Origin: a virus
Reading direction: 5' to 3' (one strand)
IMG/VR virus record: IMGVR_UViG_3300025413_000064
Location: 1 to 37,689 of that record
DNA: 37,689 nucleotides
The position numbers and the translations under genes are program-made. Of this stretch, positions 28,485-35,034 are shown one piece after another. Positions within the stretch are counted from its first letter, which is position 1. The number at the start of each line of letters is the position of its first letter. A model generated the notes under the pieces. The model saw only the letters and a list, made by a program, of their open reading frames with translations, was not told the DNA's origin and made no database searches.

Positions 28485-30059
28485 ATGCAAATAGTAGATG
28501 ATAAGGCGCTGGTCTTTAAGACCAGAAGCCCGGAGAAGTACTCCCTCATTCCTAAGCATAAAGTGCTTAGTGAAGATAACGGCACATACGAGATCGCAGT
28601 TTACTGGGGTCTGGACGAAGTAAGGGTGTTGAAAAACCTTGGCGTTAAAAACGTACCCTCACCGATAACAAGACGTTACAAATGGCCGGGTAGATTTAAA
28701 CCTATGGCACATCAAATAGAAACGTCTGCGTTCTTAACGCTACATAAACGTGCGTTCGTGTTTTCTGAACCAGGCACAGGCAAAACACTATCCGCATTAT
28801 GGGCGGCTGATTATTTGATGCAAAGAAAAGAAGTCAGAAGATGTTTAATACTATGTCCTTTGTCCATCATGCAGTCAGCGTGGCTCAGCGACTTAAACAA
28901 CAGTATCATACATCGCTCTGCCGTAGTCGCGCACCACGCGCAATCTACCCGACGCATCGAGATGATTCAACAAGACTATGAGTTTGTTATTACTAACTAT
29001 GATGGACTCAATCTTGTAGCAGATGAAATAAACAGCAATGGAAAATTTGATCTAATCATAGTCGACGAAGCCAACGCATACAAAACTGTATCAACCAAGC
29101 GATGGAAGTCACTTAAATCTATTATCAAACCCAACACACAGTTGTGGATGATGACAGGAACACCCGCTTCACAGTCTCCAGTTGATGCGTATGGTTTAGC
29201 TAAATTAGTCAACCCCGATGGTGTGCCAATGTTCTTTACAGGTTGGCGTGATAGGGTAATGAACAAGATCACAATGTACAAGTGGGCACCAAAACCAGAT
29301 GCTAAAGAATTAGTACACGAAGCTTTGCAACCGGCTATTAGATTTACTAAAGCGCAGTGTCTTGATCTACCGCCTGTGTTGACGATGACGCGTGAGATAC
29401 CTTTAACGACACAACAAGCTAAGTATTACAACTTACTTAAAGACCGGATGCTGATTCAAGCATCAGGAGAAACTGTAAGCGCTGTTAATGCTGCAGCTAT
29501 GGTTAGTAAACTTCTTCAAGTATCTTGTGGTGCGGCTTATACGGATGACAAAGAGATTGTAGAGTTTGATTCATTACCACGGCTAAACGTGCTTGAAGAA
29601 ATACTGCGTGAGACTGACCGAAAGGTAATAGTTTTTGCAATGTTCCGATCAGTCATTGATACCATCTACAACCACTTGCTTTCCAACAACATACAAACAA
29701 ACTACATCAACGGAGACGTTACCCCATCAAAACGCTCGGATATTATTAGGCGTTTTCAGAATGAGGAAAACCCTAGGGTGTTGGTTATGCAACCACAGGC
29801 TACAGCGCATGGCATTACGTTGACTAGGGCAGATACTGTTGTATTTTACGGACCTCTTATGAGCGTTGAGCAGTACACACAAGCCATTGCAAGGGCTGAC
29901 CGCAAGGGACAGGACTCCGATAAAGTTACTGTTATACATATCCAAGGCAGTCCGATTGAGAAAAAAATGTTTAAAGCTTTGGAGTCCAAGGTAAGTGATA
30001 ACTTACTTATTACACAGATGTTCGAAAATGAAATTAATATAAAGGAGGTGTTGAAATGA
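28485..30059 (+). CDS. SNF2-family DNA helicase/translocase (524 aa)
   Basis: Superfamily 2 motifs in order: SEPGTGKTLSAL (Walker A, about residues 94-105), CPLSIMQSAW (Ia), VITNYDGL, IIVDEANAYK (DEAN box, about 193-200), MTGTPASQSP (III), FAMFRSVIDTI (IV), MQPQATAHGITLT (V) and QAIARADRKGQ (VI, near residue 470). It lacks accessory domains, as phage SNF2 proteins do. It probably remodels replication or recombination intermediates together with the adjacent nucleases. Start ATG at 28485 after AGAGAAGC. A promoter for the next operon overlaps its 3' end. Confidence 0.9.
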   Translation: MQIVDDKALVFKTRSPEKYSLIPKHKVLSEDNGTYEIAVYWGLDEVRVLKNLGVKNVPSPITRRYKWPGRFKPMAHQIETSAFLTLHKRAFVFSEPGTGKTLSALWAADYLMQRKEVRRCLILCPLSIMQSAWLSDLNNSIIHRSAVVAHHAQSTRRIEMIQQDYEFVITNYDGLNLVADEINSNGKFDLIIVDEANAYKTVSTKRWKSLKSIIKPNTQLWMMTGTPASQSPVDAYGLAKLVNPDGVPMFFTGWRDRVMNKITMYKWAPKPDAKELVHEALQPAIRFTKAQCLDLPPVLTMTREIPLTTQQAKYYNLLKDRMLIQASGETVSAVNAAAMVSKLLQVSCGAAYTDDKEIVEFDSLPRLNVLEEILRETDRKVIVFAMFRSVIDTIYNHLLSNNIQTNYINGDVTPSKRSDIIRRFQNEENPRVLVMQPQATAHGITLTRADTVVFYGPLMSVEQYTQAIARADRKGQDSDKVTVIHIQGSPIEKKMFKALESKVSDNLLITQMFENEINIKEVLK

Positions 30060-30078
30060 TTTAAAAAACATGTATACT
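30051..30078 (+). promoter_or_regulatory. Sigma-70-type promoter for the late-early genes
   Basis: TTGAAA (30051-30056), 16-base spacer and TATACT (30073-30078): five of six matches in both boxes. Transcription would begin near 30085, 42 bases before the 134-residue gene. It overlaps the helicase stop codon and gives the ssDNA-binding-type and primase genes their own start. Confidence 0.65.
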
Positions 30079-30126
30079 GTCTAACCCTTGACAAATAACC
30101 TATTAAAAAACAACCGGAGAAGTTAA

Positions 30127-30531
30127 ATGGAAACAGAAGTAATACCGTTTGATCAGCTTACCAAAATCTACAGAAAGATGAAGGCTAAGATTGACGAACT
30201 TACAAAAGAATACGATAGCGAAGTCGAAAAGTTGAAAGCTCAACTGGACGAAATCAAAATCGGTATGAAGGAACAGATGAAAGCCACAGGGGTATCGTCT
30301 GTAAAAACTGAGTTTGGCACAGTAAGTTTAGTGACCAAGACTCGCTACTCAACACAGGACTGGGATTCGTTCAAACGCTTTGTCGTTGAACATGATGTCG
30401 TGGACTTACTTGAGAAGCGTATCGCACAAGCTAACATGGCTAAATTCATTGAAGAAAATCCTGGACTTGTACCTCCAGGTCTTAACTCTATGGCAGAGTA
30501 TGACATTCGCGTTTTAAAATCAACTAAGTGA
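30127..30531 (+). CDS. Coiled-coil phage protein (134 aa)
   Basis: CCGGAG precedes the ATG by 7 bases. Residues ~10-55 are a charged coiled coil (KMKAKIDELTKEYDSEVEKL), followed by a beta region (SVKTEFGTVSLVTKTRYST) and helix (LLEKRIAQANMAKFIEENPG) ending PPGLNSMAEYDIRVLKSTK. I have seen similar sequences near replication genes of other phages, without known function. An oligomeric accessory factor is plausible. Confidence 0.68.
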   Translation: METEVIPFDQLTKIYRKMKAKIDELTKEYDSEVEKLKAQLDEIKIGMKEQMKATGVSSVKTEFGTVSLVTKTRYSTQDWDSFKRFVVEHDVVDLLEKRIAQANMAKFIEENPGLVPPGLNSMAEYDIRVLKSTK

Positions 30532-30539
30532 GATTACAT

Positions 30540-31448
30540 ATGACTAACCTAACAGTTTTTAACCCATCCCAAGTTCCTGCATTTGCTAAGACAGGAGAAC
30601 TATCCGATACAGCTAGAGCCTTAATGGGCGGTGCAGTTGGATCATCTAAGCGCATCTCTATCAAAGGCGGTGTGTTTCGTTTAATTTCCGGTGGCAAAGA
30701 AATGGCAAGTATTGAAGACCGCCATCTCGATGTGATCGTTGTTAAAGCAGCACCTAAAGTCAGCCGTATGTTTTACGCTAAGTCATATGATGCTGAAAAT
30801 ATCAGTGGACCCGATTGCTGGTCTAATGATGGCGAGACACCAGACGCATCTATCAAAGAAGCTCAAAGCGTTTCTTGTGCCACTTGCCCACAGAACATTG
30901 CAGGTTCAGGTCAAGGTAATAGCCGTGCTTGCCGTTATCAACAGCGTCTTGCAGTTGTGTTGGAGAATGATCCATCAGGCGACATCTTACAACTTACACT
31001 ACCCGCAACTTCTATCTTTGGTAAAGAAGACGGAGACAAACGTCCCCTTCAAGCGTATGTTCGTCACTTGGCTTTAGCATCCCCACCTGTTGACGTTGAG
31101 AAGATCGTAACGCGCATGAAGTTCGATATGAAGTCTGAGAGTCCAAAGCTGATCTTTGCTCCTGTTCGTTGGTTGACTGAAGAAGAATACGAAATTACAA
31201 AAGAGCAAGGTGCATCAGACGAAGCCAGTCGTGCAGTTGTTATGACAGTCTCACAAACAGATGGTGTCAAGGACAAACCCAAAGCTATCGGTCTAGCAAT
31301 ACCAAAAGCCGCTAAAGCAAAGGCAGTTCCTGTTGCAGAAGAGGAAGAAGTTGAGCCAGAAGTTCGTAAAGAAACCGCCAAGCCAACCGCAGTCCCTGCA
31401 AAGAAAAGCAAACTTTCTGAAATCGTTAGTGACTGGGATGATGAGTGA
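30540..31448 (+). CDS. Candidate single-stranded DNA-binding protein (302 aa)
   Basis: Start at 30540 (MTNLTVFNPSQVPAFAKTGE); a GTG at 30528 is the alternative. The centre contains Cys in GPDCWS, SCATCPQN and SRACRY (about residues 92-130), possibly a Zn site, within a beta-rich domain. The C-terminus has a Lys/Ala/Pro linker with VAEEEEVEPEV and ends KLSEIVSDWDDE, an acidic tip like those of ssDNA-binding proteins that recruit partners. Gene order (polymerase, helicase, this, primase) supports a replication role. I cannot identify the family with certainty. Confidence 0.6.
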   Translation: MTNLTVFNPSQVPAFAKTGELSDTARALMGGAVGSSKRISIKGGVFRLISGGKEMASIEDRHLDVIVVKAAPKVSRMFYAKSYDAENISGPDCWSNDGETPDASIKEAQSVSCATCPQNIAGSGQGNSRACRYQQRLAVVLENDPSGDILQLTLPATSIFGKEDGDKRPLQAYVRHLALASPPVDVEKIVTRMKFDMKSESPKLIFAPVRWLTEEEYEITKEQGASDEASRAVVMTVSQTDGVKDKPKAIGLAIPKAAKAKAVPVAEEEEVEPEVRKETAKPTAVPAKKSKLSEIVSDWDDE

Positions 31449-31455
31449 ACTATAA

Positions 31456-31734
31456 ATGGCTTATTCTGAAAAAATCATCAGTATCGTAGCCAATGCTCCC
31501 CGAACGCCGGGGAGCGTCCTTGGACGTTGGGCGGTACACCTTAATTTCCCTGTGACTAAGATTGCATATGCGCTTGGAGTTACTAGACAAACTGTGTACA
31601 ACTGGTTTGAAGGTAAAGACATTTTCGTAGCATACCAAGACAGGGTAGAACTTTTAACAAACATAATGTCAACGTCTAAGACGGCTGACGAAGCATGGAG
31701 AAAAATATGCAAGGCATACAACCTAGAACCTTAA
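31456..31734 (+). CDS. Helix-turn-helix DNA-binding protein (92 aa)
   Basis: VTKIAYALGVTRQTVYNWFE (about residues 34-53) is a clear HTH, followed by GKDIFVAYQDRVELLTNIMS. No other domain fits. It could regulate early or late transcription in the phage or bind during replication. The ribosome site is weak, and two small inverted repeats lie at 31495-31526 inside its 5' coding region. It overlaps the next gene's start by 28 bases if that starts at 31707. Confidence 0.72.
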   Translation: MAYSEKIISIVANAPRTPGSVLGRWAVHLNFPVTKIAYALGVTRQTVYNWFEGKDIFVAYQDRVELLTNIMSTSKTADEAWRKICKAYNLEP

Positions 31735-31901
31735 GTAACAAAGAGTTAGTCAAATACGCAGAAATGTTTTTGGATAAGCCCGAAGGTTTGCCAATTAATT
31801 GGCAAAAAGAATTATTGCGCAGGTATGACGATGTAGCTTTTATAGGTCAACAAGGCTATACAGACTACAAGTACGACACCAGACAGCAAGCATTATTCTA
31901 A
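31707..31901 (+). CDS. Small phage protein (64 aa)
   Basis: I choose ATG at 31707 (GGAG 5 bases upstream) over the in-frame ATG at 31695. The product RTLSNKELVKYAEMFLDKPE and then LPINWQKELLRRYDDV is a helical pattern seen in many small phage proteins; no function known. It ends RQQALF. It lies 18 bases before the primase gene. Confidence 0.6.
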   Translation: MQGIQPRTLSNKELVKYAEMFLDKPEGLPINWQKELLRRYDDVAFIGQQGYTDYKYDTRQQALF

Positions 31902-31919
31902 ACAACCCGAGGTATAGCT

Positions 31920-34877
31920 ATGGAACCGCTTGATTTTATGGCGGCGGTTTTGCCACCTCCGGGTAACGGAAGGTATTGCGTGGCAGAGCTGACTAAAAAG
32001 AAAGAACACTTTTATGTTGAGGACTTACAAGATGCACAAACGAAGATAGAAGCGTGGAATAAAAACAGCTACGACATTTACTTTGCGCTAGGTACATTTG
32101 GCACAGAAAACAAACGGGTACAAACCAATGTTCAAAATGTTAAATGTATTGCAATAGATGTTGACTGTAATCATCCTAAAGATTTGCCCGATGCAGATGG
32201 AAATATTAAACCAAAAGCGTATGCTTCTGCACAAGAAGCGGTCAGCGCCATCATGGCGTTTGCTGATGACGTAGGTCTTTCTGATTTGGGCAGTCCTTGG
32301 TTGGTTGCGTCAGGCGGTGGGGTACACGCATACTGGCCGTTTACAGAGACACAATCGGTTGCAGACTGGAAGCCAGTTGCTGAAGGGTTCAAACGTCTAT
32401 GCTTTCAAAAGAGATTAGATATTGATCAGACAGTAACGGCTGATGCGTCTAGGGTACTACGCGTACCGGGCACGGTTAATACAGGCGTAAAGAGTAAAGG
32501 CAAACAAGTCAGAGAACAAACCAATGTTCGGTTTAAGAACGAAGGCGACTTCTTTGAGTTTGAGGATATTAAAGCGCTTGTTGAAAGGAATTTGGTTGGT
32601 ACTGCTTATGAGGTAATGAAACCAAAACCCGCATCTCTTGTACTGCCAGGCACAGCGATTAGTGGTGAAACAAGTGTTAAACTTTTTGAGAATTCACAGA
32701 CTAGGTTTGGGAAGATTATTAAGATAACAGCACAGGGGGATGGCTGTGGACAAATCGCACACTACATTGAGAACGCAGAAGACGACGGCATGGAACCTCT
32801 TTGGAGAGGTCTGCTTAGTATTGCACAAAAATGCGTAGATCATGAGAAAGCAACAGTCTGGCTTAGTGAAAAGCACCCATACGACTTAGAGCGTATGCAC
32901 AAGAAACTAAGCGAGATTAAAGGTCCATACCCATGTACAAAACTTGATAGTGAAAACCCCGGTGTCTGTCCCAGTTGTAAACATTGGGGCAACATCACAA
33001 ATCCATTAGCGCTTGGACGCGAGTACGCAGTATCTCACGAAGAAAAGATCGTTGAGATAAAAGAAATTACAGATGGCAAAGAAGAAATCAAAACTGTAAA
33101 GCGCCCCGAACCACCAAAGGGTTATGCCTACGGAGAGCGAGGCGGTGTATTTATGGAGAAAGAAGACGAGGATGCCAACGGAAACAAAATAAAAAGACAA
33201 GTGATGCTTTTGCCGTATGATTTATTTCCAGTAGACATACTTAATAGTGCAGGGGATCACACAGTCCATATGATTGCGACAAGACCACAGGGAGTGCAAA
33301 CAGTTACATTTGCTCAAGAGGCGATTGTGGCTAAAGACGCTACAGTAAAAGCGCTTGCTTCTCAAAACATTGTTGCTGCATTTGGTTCAGGTAACGATAA
33401 AAATTTAGCAGACTACATAAGGGCGTGTGTAGAAAAAATGAGTACAGAAAAAACACCAGTAAACGTACCCGCTAGTTATGGATGGCAAAAGGATGATACT
33501 TTTGTATTTGCAGGAAAGATTTATGCAAATAAGGCGCACCCCATCCCCGTACCTATGCCGGGCTTAGAAAACATTGTGGCTAACACAAGACCAACAGGAA
33601 CGCTAGAAGGTTGGCGTAACTTTATCAATTTACTTATAAGGAAAAAAATGTATGGACACCTTTCTATTATTTTGGCTGGCGCTAGTGCCCCTCTTATGCG
33701 TTTTACTGGGATGTATGGTATTACGTATCATTGTGGAAGTACGGAGTCTGGAACAGGAAAATCCCTTGCTCTCGAAGGGGCTGCATCAATTTGGGGACAC
33801 CCTGTTCACTACAGAACAGGTAAGGGAACAAGTCCAGTTGCAATGCAACAAAGGCTTGGACTCCTCAACACAACCCCGCTTATCACAGACGAGATAACTT
33901 CTAAGAACCGCAAAGACTTTGAATGGTTTCCTGAGTTCTTACTTGATATGACAGAGGGTCGTGGTAAGGAGCGTATGGAGTCTGGTTCTAATAAGGAGCG
34001 TATCAATCTCTCTACTTGGATGACTGTCGCCATCATGTCTTCTAATACCCACGTTGTTGACATCTTGACAGGCGAGAGAAAACATGCGGCTGAAGGTGAA
34101 CTGCGTAGGTTGATTGAGTTTGTAATGGACGAAGAGTTGTCATGGGAGGCAGAAGAAATTGAAATCATTAAAACGCTCTCTAATAATTATGCGGTTGCCG
34201 GAGAACTTCTTGTTCAATACATGGTTGACAACATCGAGCTTCTAAAAACATTGGTGCCTCAGTGTGTCCGAAAAATGTATACAGAATTTGGAGCTTCCAA
34301 TGATGAGCGCTTTTGGATGGCAGGTATTGGTGCTCAAGTTGCGGCAGCAATCATATTTAACAAACAGCATGCAGACATCGTGGATTTACCCATTGATGAG
34401 ATCATCAAAGACATGCACCAAAGACTCTACTATATGAGAACGAATGTACATGGCGGTAAGCGTTCTGCTGAAGACGTGCTTAACGCTTTCATACGCGAGT
34501 ACTGGGGTCACTTTGTTATAGTCAACTACGGAGAAAAAGGTGGACTATCTGCGGCTATGGGGGACGGCTCGGTGATCGACAAAGCCACGACTAAATCAAA
34601 CGTCATGGGCAGAGTTGAGAACGGGGTGACTGCCGGGTGCAAAGACTTCTTCATAGAGGAGCGCCTACTTAAATCTTTTTGTTCTTCTATGAGCTTTGGA
34701 TACGCTGACTTTAAACGTCAGATGGAGCAAAAGAACGCCGTATCTTATGTGACTAGAAAAGATATGATGGCTAGAACAAACGGACCACAGATGCGTATCG
34801 CTGCAATGAAGATAAGCAGACGTGAAGAAGAAGCAGATGAAATCATTGCGCTTGCAATACCCTTGGCAAAAGCTTGA
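31920..34877 (+). CDS. Primase-helicase (AEP-type PrimPol N-terminus, AAA helicase C-terminus), 985 aa
   Basis: The N-terminal domain has CIAIDVDCNHPKD (Asp80 and Asp82, about residues 76-88) and ASGGGVHAYWPF (about 130-141), matching the metal-binding and His motifs of archaeo-eukaryotic-type primases, then ASRVLRVPGTVNTG. A Cys cluster (YPCTKL, GVCPSCKHWG, about 345-365) may bind Zn. The C-terminal half resembles DUF927-type helicases: GSTESGTGKSLAL (Walker A, about 605-617) and LITDEIT (Walker B, about 653-659). It probably primes and unwinds DNA at the fork. It replaces a T7 gp4-type protein, which I do not see. Confidence 0.86.
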   Translation: MEPLDFMAAVLPPPGNGRYCVAELTKKKEHFYVEDLQDAQTKIEAWNKNSYDIYFALGTFGTENKRVQTNVQNVKCIAIDVDCNHPKDLPDADGNIKPKAYASAQEAVSAIMAFADDVGLSDLGSPWLVASGGGVHAYWPFTETQSVADWKPVAEGFKRLCFQKRLDIDQTVTADASRVLRVPGTVNTGVKSKGKQVREQTNVRFKNEGDFFEFEDIKALVERNLVGTAYEVMKPKPASLVLPGTAISGETSVKLFENSQTRFGKIIKITAQGDGCGQIAHYIENAEDDGMEPLWRGLLSIAQKCVDHEKATVWLSEKHPYDLERMHKKLSEIKGPYPCTKLDSENPGVCPSCKHWGNITNPLALGREYAVSHEEKIVEIKEITDGKEEIKTVKRPEPPKGYAYGERGGVFMEKEDEDANGNKIKRQVMLLPYDLFPVDILNSAGDHTVHMIATRPQGVQTVTFAQEAIVAKDATVKALASQNIVAAFGSGNDKNLADYIRACVEKMSTEKTPVNVPASYGWQKDDTFVFAGKIYANKAHPIPVPMPGLENIVANTRPTGTLEGWRNFINLLIRKKMYGHLSIILAGASAPLMRFTGMYGITYHCGSTESGTGKSLALEGAASIWGHPVHYRTGKGTSPVAMQQRLGLLNTTPLITDEITSKNRKDFEWFPEFLLDMTEGRGKERMESGSNKERINLSTWMTVAIMSSNTHVVDILTGERKHAAEGELRRLIEFVMDEELSWEAEEIEIIKTLSNNYAVAGELLVQYMVDNIELLKTLVPQCVRKMYTEFGASNDERFWMAGIGAQVAAAIIFNKQHADIVDLPIDEIIKDMHQRLYYMRTNVHGGKRSAEDVLNAFIREYWGHFVIVNYGEKGGLSAAMGDGSVIDKATTKSNVMGRVENGVTAGCKDFFIEERLLKSFCSSMSFGYADFKRQMEQKNAVSYVTRKDMMARTNGPQMRIAAMKISRREEEADEIIALAIPLAKA

Positions 34878-35034
34878 GAGAGGGCAGGGGTTTTTTATCC
34901 CCTGCCTCGACCCCGATCCAATAAAGGAGGAGGGTCTACATCAAGCCATACGTTTACGAATACTTAACGCCAAAGTTAAAGTCGGTATTAAAGACGGACG
35001 CTATGGGGTTATGATGTACCTACCACGCCCCTAA
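34837..35034 (+). CDS. Small phage protein, convergent end of the early operon (65 aa)
   Basis: ATG at 34837 lies inside the 3' end of the primase gene (41-base overlap); a GTG at 34822 is the alternative. The product contains GQGFFIPCLDPDPIKEEGL then AIRLRILNAKVKVGIKDGRY and GVMMYLPRP, a small beta-rich pattern I have seen in other phages, function unknown. The GQGFFIPCL codons also form the palindrome at 34883-34906. The 3' end overlaps the end of the opposing large gene by 26 bases. Confidence 0.58.
   Translation: MKSLRLQYPWQKLERGQGFFIPCLDPDPIKEEGLHQAIRLRILNAKVKVGIKDGRYGVMMYLPRP
34883..34906. repeat. 8-bp inverted repeat in the convergent-operon junction
   Basis: GGCAGGGG (34883-34890), an 8-base loop TTTTTTAT, and CCCCTGCC (34899-34906). 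It lies 5 bases after the primase stop, but within the reading frame of the 65-residue gene. The U-run is in the loop rather than after the stem, so it is not a standard terminator. Confidence 0.45.

Noticed and set aside
30088-30093. A perfect TTGACA
   Set aside because: Nothing like a -10 box lies 15-19 bases downstream, where the sequence is A-rich and then the ribosome site; the promoter just upstream (30051-30078) is better.
34883-34906. GGCAGGGG/CCCCTGCC as an intrinsic terminator after the primase gene
   Set aside because: The T-run is in the loop and GA/CC-rich sequence follows the stem; the bases also encode a plausible protein segment.
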